Assembly: GCA_028701555.1 (NCBI GenBank)
Contig: JAQVQN010000117.1
Span: 1-7,339 of the forward strand
Reading direction: 5' to 3'
DNA length: 7,339 bases
Origin: Kiritimatiellia bacterium
Lineage (GTDB): Bacteria > Verrucomicrobiota > Kiritimatiellia > RFP12 > UBA1067
A model generated the notes under the pieces. It saw only the letters and a list, made by a program, of their open reading frames with translations, made no database searches and had not been told where the DNA came from. Position numbers and translations under genes: made by a program. Each line of letters opens with the position of its first letter. Position 1 is the first letter of the stretch. Below, one piece after another: positions 1-5,643 of the stretch.

Positions 1-91
1 TACGCAACATAAAATCGCACCTCTGTTGTCAATCTGTCTGCGGCGGCGCAGGCATGTTGAGGATCAGTCGTTTAATGCACATATTACCTAA

Positions 92-119
92 TGCGGGCAC
101 AGCCCGCAACCCAAGACAG
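92..119 (-). repeat. Dispersed hairpin repeat, copy 1 (of 3)
   Basis: Bases 92-108 form a 7-bp perfect stem (TGCGGGC/GCCCGCA) with an ACA loop. Read on the minus strand, bases 93-119 match 3281-3307 (inside the feoB 3' end) at 24 of 27 positions. Bases 98-114 are identical over 17 nt, in reverse complement, to 2218-2234. There is no T-run after the stem in either direction, so it is not a standard terminator. Three copies in 7.3 kb suggest a dispersed intergenic repeat family of this genome. Confidence 0.7.
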
Positions 120-141
120 AAACCGCGGGCGGACAGCCGGA

Positions 142-170
142 CGCCCGGGGGCCCGGGCGAAAACGAGAGG
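142..170 (+). repeat. 29-nt hairpin direct repeat, copy A1
   Basis: Bases 142-149 and 152-159 are perfect inverted complements (CGCCCGGG/CCCGGGCG) with a GG loop, followed by the tail AAAACGAGAGG. The 29-nt unit recurs in the same orientation at 239-267 with only two differences, both in the loop region. The 7-nt tandem array starts at its last base. Confidence 0.75.
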
Positions 171-218
171 AACGTCGAACGTTGAACGTCGAACGTTGAA
201 CATAGAACATCGAACGCT
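170..218 (+). repeat. 7-nt tandem array (GAACGTY type)
   Basis: Seven consecutive heptamers begin with GAAC and vary only in the last three bases (GAACGTC, GAACGTT, GAACATA, GAACATC, GAACGCT). The array lies exactly between the two 29-nt hairpin repeats. It is one of three 7-nt periodic arrays in the window; their sequences differ but the period is the same. Confidence 0.85.
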
Positions 219-238
219 GAAGTTATAGGTAAGCCCCC

Positions 239-267
239 CGCCCGGGGTTCCGGGCGAAAACGAGAGG
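239..267 (+). repeat. 29-nt hairpin direct repeat, copy A2
   Basis: This is the second copy of the 142-170 unit, identical at 27 of 29 positions. It forms a 7-bp stem, CGCCCGG (239-245) with CCGGGCG (250-256), and a 4-nt loop, GGTT. The last 18 nt (250-267) are identical to 153-170. The two copies are 97 bp apart start to start. Confidence 0.75.
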
Positions 268-290
268 GTAACTGGAAGGTTTAAGGTGTT

Positions 291-344
291 GGTAGGGACG
301 CCTCCCCGAGGCGTCCGCGGCGGTTTCGGGGAAACCGCCCTACC
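291..344. repeat. Double-hairpin (three-way-junction) palindromic element
   Basis: Two perfect 9-bp hairpins with 3-nt loops stand 2 nt apart: 296-304 with 308-316 (GGACGCCTC/GAGGCGTCC, loop CCC) and 319-327 with 331-339 (GGCGGTTTC/GAAACCGCC, loop GGG). The outer ends GGTAG (291-295) and CTACC (340-344) also pair, so the whole 54 nt can fold as a closed three-way junction or cruciform on either strand. The loops CCC and GGG are complementary to each other. It is probably a REP-like or MITE-like dispersed element, which is inferred from its architecture; no second copy lies in the window. Confidence 0.7.
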
Positions 345-393
345 GTCGACAGGCCGGCCAGGTTATAGACAATTGTATGGGGTGTGCGGCTGA

Positions 394-1311
394 TCACGAT
401 TGCAGGCCGAGGTCGAGCTGTCCGGAGACCACCACTTTCCGTCCGTTGTTCAGGCTGGGATCGGAGGTGTCGTATACGCAAAACTTAATGCCCGGGAATT
501 TCCGGGCTAGTTCGGTTTGGATATACTGTTCAACGGCGATCACGTTGCCGGGGTCGTCGTCCGAGAACCCCACGCTGATCGGATTGCGGAACTCATGGTC
601 GCCGGTTCTCGACATTATTTTGCTGACATGTTCGACAAAATCGCGCACCGCGAACTGCTTGGCCTTTTCAGCAGCGGCGCCAGCTCCCGCAGCGTCGGCC
701 ATCCATTTTTTGAAAGAGGGATTGGTCACCGCGTGATAACGGTTCAAACCGAGATAGTACTCCAGTTCCTCTTCGTCGCTTCCGAATTTGGTAAGTCCGT
801 CGAAACACGCGCGGTAGCCGCGCAGGTTGGCCAGCATTTCCTCCTTTTCGTCGGGCGTGAGCACCAGGGCGATGAAAAGGCGCACGGCTTTTTTCAGCGA
901 CTCCGGCTCGTGGCCGCGGGCGGTGACGATCGCGAAAAGGCGTCCCTCCACCAGCGTCTGGCGCAGGGTGTGGAAGCTCGGGCCGGGTTTGGTGGCGCCG
1001 GAGAGGACTTTTTCCAAGGCTTCGCGCGCGTCGCGCAGGAAACGGCTTTCGTTCTCATTGTCGTAATCCTGAAAATCGGAAAAGGCTTTGTCCCAGACGC
1101 CAGCGGGTGCGCGGAAATGCTCTATGTCGTTGCGCACCACGGCGAAGGCTGCCGTTGAGACGCTGTGCGGCACCCATGTGCCGTCAGGCATACGTTTTTC
1201 GAGATGTATGCGCGTGGGCATGTGCAGGATATTGTCGTCCCAGTCGAAAATGTAATATTTGAAATCCCGCTCGGCGACACGGTAATTTACGTTTTTGGCA
1301 TGACTGCGCAT
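394..1311 (-). CDS. HAD-like hydrolase/phosphatase family protein
   Basis: This encodes a 305-residue soluble protein with the hallmarks of the haloacid dehalogenase (HAD) fold. Motif I is DWDDN at residues 23-27 after a hydrophobic strand, with Asp23 the presumed nucleophile and Asp25 the general acid. Motif II is the Thr of IVTARG at 128-133, and a C-terminal acidic motif IV, SDDD, sits at 250-253. No signal peptide or membrane segment is visible, so it should be cytoplasmic. The region between motifs I and II is long and could hold a cap domain. HAD enzymes with a T-A-R-G motif II include polynucleotide-kinase-type phosphatases, but I cannot name a substrate. The ATG at 1309-1311 puts motif I at a normal distance from the N-terminus; no clear Shine-Dalgarno precedes it. 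It is divergent from the SDR gene and appears to be a single-gene unit. Confidence 0.8.
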   Translation of the reverse strand: MRSHAKNVNYRVAERDFKYYIFDWDDNILHMPTRIHLEKRMPDGTWVPHSVSTAAFAVVRNDIEHFRAPAGVWDKAFSDFQDYDNENESRFLRDAREALEKVLSGATKPGPSFHTLRQTLVEGRLFAIVTARGHEPESLKKAVRLFIALVLTPDEKEEMLANLRGYRACFDGLTKFGSDEEELEYYLGLNRYHAVTNPSFKKWMADAAGAGAAAEKAKQFAVRDFVEHVSKIMSRTGDHEFRNPISVGFSDDDPGNVIAVEQYIQTELARKFPGIKFCVYDTSDPSLNNGRKVVVSGQLDLGLQS

Positions 1312-1319
1312 ATGGAATT

Positions 1320-1348
1320 AAGTTAAGATCATAACTGTCGATTGTCAA
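1320..1348 (-). promoter_or_regulatory. Possible promoter of the HAD-like gene
   Basis: On the minus strand a perfect TTGACA (bases 1343-1348) is followed, after 17 nt, by TAACTT (1320-1325), a weak -10 with 3 of 6 consensus matches. A start site would fall only a few bases before the ATG at 1311, giving a very short leader and agreeing with the missing Shine-Dalgarno. The -35 is convincing; the -10 is not. Confidence 0.3.
1322..1335. promoter_or_regulatory. Imperfect palindrome, possible operator
   Basis: The 14 bases read GTTA-A-GATC-A-TAAC and are symmetric except at the two bases flanking the central GATC. The site lies within the proposed HAD-gene promoter and in the divergent HAD/SDR intergenic region, a natural place for a dimeric regulator. 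A chance match in AT-rich DNA is possible. Confidence 0.25.
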
Positions 1349-1363
1349 CCAGAACCATGCGAA

Positions 1364-1440
1364 GTGAGCAGTGAGCAGTGAGTAGGGAAGAGTGAGTAGT
1401 GAGTAGGGAAGAGTGAGTAGTGAAGAGGGAAGAGTTAAGA
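1364..1440 (+). repeat. 7-nt tandem array (GTGAGTA/GGGAAGA type)
   Basis: Eleven consecutive heptamers with no break in phase. The units are GTGAGCA, GTGAGTA, GGGAAGA and close variants, arranged partly as a 21-nt higher-order unit (GTGAGTA-GGGAAGA-GTGAGTA). The array ends three bases before the ATG of the SDR gene. Its purine-rich GGGAAGA unit at 1427-1433 is the nearest thing to a Shine-Dalgarno for that gene. One unit also supplies an in-frame GTG at 1420. Confidence 0.9.
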
Positions 1441-1443
1441 GTG

Positions 1444-2160
1444 ATGCCCAGAAACGTACTTGTTACAGGAGCGGCTGTGCGGCTGGGGAGCGAGATCGCC
1501 GAGTGTTTGGCGGGGGCGGGGTGGGGGGTGGTGATACACGCCAACCGCTCCACTGCCGCCGCGGCAGAGCTGTGCCGCTCGCTGCGGGCGGAAGGTCGCG
1601 AGGTCTGGACGGTTCAGGGTGATCTTGAGGTGGCGGACGGTCCGGACGCGGTCTGGCGGCAGGCGCTGGAGGAGGCTGGCCAAATTGATGCGTTGGTCAA
1701 CAACGCCGCTGTCTTTGAAAGGCAGCCGCTGAGGTCTGCCGCGGCTGCTGATTTCGAGCGGATGTGGCGGATCAACGCGCTGGCGCCGATCCGCCTGACC
1801 GCGCTGCTGGCCGCTCATCTCGAAGCGCGCGGCGCGGGCGGGGCGGTGGTGAACCTGCTTGACCAGCGTGTGGCGCATGCCGATGCCGGCGCAGTGCCGT
1901 ACCTGCTCTCCAAAAAATACCTGGAGGCTTTCACGCTCTCCGCCGCGCTGGAGTTTGGCGGGCTTTTGCGCGTGAACGCGGTCGCGCCCGGCGCGGTGCT
2001 GCGGCCAACAGGCCCGGAGGGCTCGGAGCCGGCGGGCTTGTTCCCGACTGGAGCGCGCCCTTCATGCGCGCATGTGGCTGAGGCCGCGCGGTATCTGCTG
2101 GAGGCGGTCAGCGTTACCGGACAGGTCCTGTATGTGGACGGCGGACAGCATCTGGTTTGA
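1444..2160 (+). CDS. SDR-family oxidoreductase, pteridine-reductase-like
   Basis: This is a 238-residue NAD(P)-dependent short-chain dehydrogenase/reductase with one Rossmann domain. Visible motifs are TGAAVRLG (8-15), which matches the TGxxxRxG of pteridine reductases, HANRS (32-36) where NADPH phosphate binders sit, NNAA (86-89), and the catalytic YLLSK (Tyr153, Lys157). The usual catalytic Ser is replaced by Asp140 in NLLDQR. These are features of the PTR1/FolM-like branch, so reduction of a pteridine or dihydrofolate-type substrate with NADPH is the best guess; an FabG-like role is the alternative. It ends with the family's typical VDGG. I chose ATG 1444 because it gives a normal SDR N-terminus. 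GTG 1420, in the same frame, would add eight residues made entirely from the upstream 7-nt array. The lipoprotein gene follows 91 bp downstream. Confidence 0.88.
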   Translation: MPRNVLVTGAAVRLGSEIAECLAGAGWGVVIHANRSTAAAAELCRSLRAEGREVWTVQGDLEVADGPDAVWRQALEEAGQIDALVNNAAVFERQPLRSAAAADFERMWRINALAPIRLTALLAAHLEARGAGGAVVNLLDQRVAHADAGAVPYLLSKKYLEAFTLSAALEFGGLLRVNAVAPGAVLRPTGPEGSEPAGLFPTGARPSCAHVAEAARYLLEAVSVTGQVLYVDGGQHLV

Positions 2161-2217
2161 TGAGTCTTTGTGTTATAGTTAGTGAATTGGTGTTCAAAGG
2201 TGTGCCTTTGTGTGAGA

Positions 2218-2234
2218 TTGGGTTGCGGGCTGTG
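2218..2234 (+). repeat. Dispersed hairpin repeat, copy 2 (partial)
   Basis: These 17 bases (TTGGGTTGCGGGCTGTG) are identical to the minus strand of 98-114 and near-identical to part of 3281-3307. The second half of the hairpin seen in copy 1 is missing here, so this is a truncated copy. It lies in the gap between the SDR and lipoprotein genes, just before the lipoprotein's ribosome-binding site. Confidence 0.6.
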
Positions 2235-2251
2235 TGCAGAGAGGATAAGTC

Positions 2252-2869
2252 ATGAAAAGATCGGCTAAATGTTTGGTTGTGCCGTGCCTGTTGGCGCTGG
2301 CGGGGTGTTCGACGATTCGCGGCGAAAGGCCGGCCGGGCCGGTGCCGTGCGTCTACAGGTTCAAAATGCTGTCGCGGCTGGAAGATCAGGCGCGCGTGGA
2401 GTCGGCAATACGATCCGTGGCCGTCGGCAAGGTCGACAAGTCCGGCACGCCCGCTTATCCGGAGTACCGTTTCAATGTGGCAAAAATGGCGGATCTCGAT
2501 AAATTGCATCCGGCTCTGATTTACCGCCATAACAAGGCTTGGCTTAAGCTAGGGCCGCAGCAGGTGCTGAACATGCGCGCGGCGGGTGTCGAGGCGGTTT
2601 TCGATTCGACGGATGTCTCGGCGGCGGCCAAGACCGTTATCACTTTCAACGTGAAGCCGGGCTCGCGGCTGTATTACAAGCATCCCGGCGGCGAGGAAAC
2701 GGACATCACCGCGCGTGTGGACAAGAGCGGCAAGGCGTCGTTCACGGTTGCGATTAAAGAAGGTCAGAAATACGTTCACGCCCGGGCTGTTAAAGATAAT
2801 GTGATGCGCTACATCCGCGTCAACATCTTCACTAACGAGATCACGGATATTCCCGTGCGGAGTTATTGA
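2252..2869 (+). CDS. Putative lipoprotein of unknown function
   Basis: This is a 205-residue protein with a clear type II signal peptide: MKR, a hydrophobic stretch, and lipobox LAGC with the lipidated Cys at residue 19. The +2 residue is Ser, which by the E. coli rule would favour the outer membrane. The mature part is charged and looks beta-rich, especially from residue 128 to the end, with many alternating hydrophobic residues. The short motif VDKSG appears twice (61-65 and 156-160), perhaps marking a weak internal repeat. I recognise no family and propose no function. The start is supported by GAGAGG at 2239-2244, seven bases before the ATG. It may be co-transcribed with the SDR gene. Its 3' end overlaps the 3' end of feoA by 7 bp on the opposite strand. 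Confidence 0.85.
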   Translation: MKRSAKCLVVPCLLALAGCSTIRGERPAGPVPCVYRFKMLSRLEDQARVESAIRSVAVGKVDKSGTPAYPEYRFNVAKMADLDKLHPALIYRHNKAWLKLGPQQVLNMRAAGVEAVFDSTDVSAAAKTVITFNVKPGSRLYYKHPGGEETDITARVDKSGKASFTVAIKEGQKYVHARAVKDNVMRYIRVNIFTNEITDIPVRSY

Positions 2870-3120
2870 TTTAATTCGGGCAAGGCGGCGACAGCGATCT
2901 GGCTTGCGATGGGGCGCGTGATCAGGAAGCGCGCGTCGCCGGCGCCGATGACTAGGGATCGCTCGGATTTGCGGTTGCGGAACATCGTCACCCGCGCACC
3001 CGCAAAAAGGCCCATCTCGGCGGATTTGCGGTCGCCGTTGCAGACGATGACGCTGCGGTCGCCGTCTTTCAGGTCCACGAGAAACATTTTATCCGGTGTT
3101 TCTAAATTGTCATGGCTCAT
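2863..3120 (-). CDS. feoA: FeoA-domain protein, ferrous iron transport
   Basis: This is an 85-residue cytoplasmic protein with the small SH3-like FeoA fold. The pattern is a short N-terminal LVDLKDG (14-20), MGLFAGARVTMFRN (36-49), and the final ITRPIASQIAV (67-77), matching the family's L-x-PG-x-V and A-x-x-I-x-V signatures. FeoA proteins assist or regulate the transporter FeoB. It lies 127 bp downstream of feoB on the same strand, so it is probably on the same transcript, although most operons put feoA first. GAAGG at 3131-3135, ten bases before the ATG, supports this start; an internal ATG at residue 12 is the alternative. The stop codon lies within the end of the convergent lipoprotein gene, and no terminator is visible between them. 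Confidence 0.88.
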   Translation of the reverse strand: MSHDNLETPDKMFLVDLKDGDRSVIVCNGDRKSAEMGLFAGARVTMFRNRKSERSLVIGAGDARFLITRPIASQIAVAALPELNQ

Positions 3121-3160
3121 GAATCGTTAACCTTCATTGTCAGTTAACCACAAAAAACAA

Positions 3161-3244
3161 GAATTTAGAGTTGATGAGTAAGCTGTAAATCGTGAACATT
3201 AAGTTGTAAACCGTTACAAGTTGCAACTGACAAATTACCGTTAA
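3161..3244. repeat. Degenerate 7-nt periodic array between feoB and feoA
   Basis: Twelve successive heptamers in unbroken phase follow the pattern NNNNTNA. The fifth base is T in 12 of 12 units and the seventh is A in 11 of 12; examples are GAGTTGA, GCTGTAA, ATCGTGA and GTTGTAA. The other positions vary, so the array looks old or selected only at two positions. It fills most of the 127-bp gap between feoB and feoA and ends four bases from the feoB stop codon. Confidence 0.65.
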
Positions 3245-3246
3245 CG

Positions 3247-3276
3247 TCTATCCGTGTTTATCCGTGTCAATCTGTG
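3247..3276 (-). repeat. Three 10-nt repeats overlapping the feoB stop
   Basis: Three decamers, TCTATCCGTG, TTTATCCGTG and TCAATCTGTG, stand in tandem; on the minus strand they read as CACGGAT-type units. They encode the end of FeoB (QIDTDKHG) and contain its TAG stop at 3248-3250. Similar CCGTGT-rich strings seem common in intergenic DNA of PVC bacteria, but that is from memory and I have not been able to check it. Confidence 0.65.
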
Positions 3277-5539
3277 GTTCCTGTTTTGGGATGCGGGCTG
3301 TGTCCGCGTTCGGTTTAAGCCTGATGCCGCGCTGGCCGGCAATTTTGAGCAGCCATATTCCGGCCGTGGTTAACGCTGCGCAGAAAAGCAACCAGAAGCA
3401 GGCGCTTGCAGGTGCCTGCGAAAACATTGCCGTCTGATAATACACGGTTGCGGCAATCCACGCCAGCAGAGTCTGATACACGACCGAGAAAAACATCCAG
3501 CGCCAGCCGGCCTCGCGTCCCAGCACTGCCAGCGCGGCCATGCAGGGCGAGTAGATCAGCACAAACAGCAGATATGCGAAGGCGGCATGGCGTCCGCCGA
3601 AATTGAGCCGGAGTGACTCCATTAGCCCGCCTCGGGCGGTTTCGGCCTCGGCGTTTTCGTTGCCGCTCAAGCCGTAGGCGGCGGCGAGTTCACGCAAAGC
3701 CCCCCGCAGTTGCGCGCCGAAATTGACCGGCGTCTCGGGTTCTTCGCCGGTATGGGAGTAAAGGACATCAAGGGTGCCGACCACGGCCTCTTTGGCCATC
3801 AGCCCGCTCAGCAGGCCTGCGGCAGCGGGCCAGTTGTCTGCGCCGATGCCCATAGGCCGGAAGACGCGGGTCATGATTCGGCCTGCCGCCGCGCGTGTTT
3901 CCGCGGCTGATTCGCGGTTGTCCGCTAATTTCTCAAACACGTGGTTGGCCAAACTGAGGGCCATGGCGATCAGCAGGATCAACTTGCCTGCTCTGGTCAA
4001 AAAACTTTTGAGGTTGAACCAAACGTGCTCCAGGCAGCCGCGCAGCACTGGGACATGATAGGGCGGCAGTTCCATCACGAAAGAGGAAGCCTCACCTTTG
4101 AAGAGCGTACGGTGCAGCAGAAAGCCGGAAAGAATGGCCAGCAGGGCACCGGTCAGATAGAGCGAAAAGATGACGGTGCCGCCGCGGCTGGGAAAGAAGG
4201 CCATGGCAAAAATGGCGTAAACCGGCAAGCGTGCCCCGCAGGACATGAAAGGCGTGATCAGCATGGTCAAGACCCGGTCGCGGCGCTGTTCGAGCGTGCG
4301 CGTGGCCATCAAGGCCGGGACCGTGCAGCCGAAGCCCACCAGCAGGGGTATGAAAGCCTTGCCGGGCAGGCCGATTTGCGCCAGAAAACGATCCATGATG
4401 AAAGCCGCGCGCGCCATGTAGCCGGACTCTTCCAGCAAGCTGAGGCACATAAAGATCATGAAGATCGGCGGCATGAAGGTGGCGACCGTGGACAGGCCTG
4501 CGCCTGCGCCATCGGCAAGCAAGGTTACCAGCAGTTCGGGCATGCGCGCGTTCTCCAGGAGCTGTCGCGTCCCCGTCACCAGCAAGGTGCTCATGGCGGT
4601 GTCGATAAAGTCAACCAGAGGCTGCGTCAGATTTACGGTTGACCAGAAGACCGCATACATCACGCACAGGAAAGCCGGTATGCCCAAAGGGCGGCTCAGC
4701 AGAAGCCGGTCGGCAATGTCTGAGAGCCGCCGTTTGATATCGATATGCCGTTTTACCACATCATGCGCCAGGCCGCGGATGAAGCCGAGGCGGGCGTCCA
4801 TGACTGCCGCCGCTGGCGTGTGGCCGGTGTGGCGCAAGATCCGGTCGGTCTCCTCCGCCACAATCTCTGCAAACAAGTTACCGGTCAGATCGCTGGCGAA
4901 CCGGTCGCCCTCAAGCAGTTTTATTGCCAGCCAGCGCGAATCCACTGCGGCGTCGTCGGCAGCCACGATCAGGCACATCTGCAGGCGCTGCACCGAGTGC
5001 TCGACGTCGCCGTAAGTCACCCGGGCGGAAGGCGATTGCCGGGTGCGGGTTAAATCGAGTACTGCGGCCTTGAGTTCGTTCATTCCGATCCGGCGCGAGG
5101 CCACCATCGGCACCACGGGGCAGCCGAGGTGTTGGGCAAGATGTTGGTGGTCAATCGACATCCCGTGATCCTCGGCTATATCGGTCTGGTTTAAGGCCAC
5201 CACCATTGGCACCCGCATGTCGAGCAGTTGCGATGTCAGGTAAAGGCTGCGTTCCAGATTCGAGGCGTCGAGGATGTTGACAACCACGGACGGCGGTGTT
5301 TTGATCAAAAAATCGCGCGCCGCACGTTCGTCCGCCGTGTCCGCTGCGAAAGAATAGATGCCCGGAAGGTCGGTAACTGTGAAATGCTGGCCGCCGGTTG
5401 AGAACGTTGCCTGGGCGCACTCGACAGTCACTCCGGTCCAGTTGCCGGTACGCTCCCGGGCACCGGTGAGCAGATTGAAAAGCGTGGTCTTTCCAGTGTT
5501 CGGGTTGCCCACTAAAGCGACAGTTAAAGGCTTGCTCAT
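3248..5539 (-). CDS. feoB: FeoB, ferrous iron transport GTPase/permease
   Basis: This is a 763-residue inner-membrane Fe(II) transporter. The N-terminal GTPase has G1 GNPNTGKT (11-18), the G2 Thr in GVTVE (Thr38), G3 DLPG (57-60), G4 NQTD (117-120) and G5 ASRR (147-150). A helical spacer domain follows to about 280. The membrane part starts near 286 and contains both Gate signatures, GFGCTVP (402-408) and SCGARLP (433-439), plus AKEA (582-585) and YSPC (663-666), and ends in two C-terminal helices. G4 carries Gln where Met is common. The last 20 residues (744-763) coincide with two intergenic repeat types and are probably not native to the family. ATG 5539 gives the standard MSKPLTVALVGNPN start; an in-frame TTG at 5551 is possible. 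Neither has a clear Shine-Dalgarno. feoA follows downstream; the ECF sigma gene is divergent. Confidence 0.96.
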   Translation of the reverse strand: MSKPLTVALVGNPNTGKTTLFNLLTGARERTGNWTGVTVECAQATFSTGGQHFTVTDLPGIYSFAADTADERAARDFLIKTPPSVVVNILDASNLERSLYLTSQLLDMRVPMVVALNQTDIAEDHGMSIDHQHLAQHLGCPVVPMVASRRIGMNELKAAVLDLTRTRQSPSARVTYGDVEHSVQRLQMCLIVAADDAAVDSRWLAIKLLEGDRFASDLTGNLFAEIVAEETDRILRHTGHTPAAAVMDARLGFIRGLAHDVVKRHIDIKRRLSDIADRLLLSRPLGIPAFLCVMYAVFWSTVNLTQPLVDFIDTAMSTLLVTGTRQLLENARMPELLVTLLADGAGAGLSTVATFMPPIFMIFMCLSLLEESGYMARAAFIMDRFLAQIGLPGKAFIPLLVGFGCTVPALMATRTLEQRRDRVLTMLITPFMSCGARLPVYAIFAMAFFPSRGGTVIFSLYLTGALLAILSGFLLHRTLFKGEASSFVMELPPYHVPVLRGCLEHVWFNLKSFLTRAGKLILLIAMALSLANHVFEKLADNRESAAETRAAAGRIMTRVFRPMGIGADNWPAAAGLLSGLMAKEAVVGTLDVLYSHTGEEPETPVNFGAQLRGALRELAAAYGLSGNENAEAETARGGLMESLRLNFGGRHAAFAYLLFVLIYSPCMAALAVLGREAGWRWMFFSVVYQTLLAWIAATVYYQTAMFSQAPASACFWLLFCAALTTAGIWLLKIAGQRGIRLKPNADTARIPKQEPQIDTDKHG
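3281..3307 (+). repeat. Dispersed hairpin repeat, copy 3, inside feoB
   Basis: The 27 bases match the minus strand of 93-119 at 24 positions and share TGCGGGCTGTG with 2224-2234. This copy lies within the feoB reading frame and encodes roughly residues 745-753 (ADTARIPKQ). It directly adjoins the three decamers at 3247-3276. Confidence 0.7.
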
Positions 5540-5587
5540 AAAGGTCGGCAATTTAAAAAATTGTTAGCCATGGTAAACATCCCGCAG

Positions 5588-5617
5588 AGTATAGAGCACA
5601 AGGCCGCGCGGAAACAA
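5588..5617 (-). promoter_or_regulatory. Candidate feoB promoter
   Basis: On the minus strand, TTGTTT (5612-5617) is followed after an 18-nt spacer by TATACT (5588-5593), which matches the -10 consensus at 5 of 6 bases. The -35 matches at only 3 of 6. Transcription would start roughly 40 nt before the feoB ATG. I found no recognisable Fur box nearby. Confidence 0.35.
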
Positions 5618-5620
5618 GCG

Positions 5621-5640
5621 CAAAAAGATCAAACTTTTTG
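5621..5640. promoter_or_regulatory. 7-bp inverted repeat in the feoB/sigma intergenic region
   Basis: CAAAAAG (5621-5627) and CTTTTTG (5634-5640) are perfect inverted repeats separated by ATCAAA. The dyad lies just upstream of the candidate feoB promoter and about 40 nt before the sigma-gene start, so a regulator bound here could affect both divergent genes. It could equally be chance in AT-rich DNA. Confidence 0.3.
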
Positions 5641-5643
5641 TAA

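Larger units (their letters stand above)
1..393. other. Gene-free, repeat-rich intergenic region
   Basis: I see no credible coding region in this stretch on either strand. The only short open frames run through palindromic repeats and have no domain or ribosome-binding site. What it holds instead is a series of repeats: a hairpin repeat near 92-119, a 29-nt hairpin repeat at 142-170 and again at 239-267, a 7-nt tandem array between them at 170-218, and a double-hairpin element at 291-344. The first 90 bases show nothing I can name. The stretch lies beyond the 3' end of the HAD-like gene, and no classical intrinsic terminator for that gene is visible. Confidence 0.75.

Noticed and set aside
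4..32. Minus-strand TTGACA (27-32) as the promoter of a gene beyond the window
   Set aside because: The best -10 candidates are weak or wrongly spaced, and no downstream gene is visible.
92..108. GC-rich hairpin as a terminator for an upstream gene
   Set aside because: There is no T-tract on either side, and the sequence belongs to a dispersed repeat family.
281..481. Small minus-strand open frame over the double-hairpin element
   Set aside because: Much of its translation comes from the palindromic element and the 3' end of the HAD-like gene in another frame; no domain is visible.
517..1158. Long plus-strand open frame opposite the HAD-like gene
   Set aside because: It is entirely antisense to a gene with intact HAD motifs, has no recognisable domain, and is explained by high GC content.
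170..1440. CRISPR-like repeat arrays
   Set aside because: The units are 7 nt and contiguous with no spacers, and no cas gene is present.
2195..2210. Hairpin CAAAGG-TGTG-CCTTTG after the SDR gene as a terminator
   Set aside because: The stem is only 6 bp and no T-run follows, so it does not support termination.
3941..4642. Plus-strand open frame opposite feoB
   Set aside because: It is antisense to the feoB membrane domain, gives a low-complexity G/Q/H/R-rich translation, and has no ribosome-binding site.
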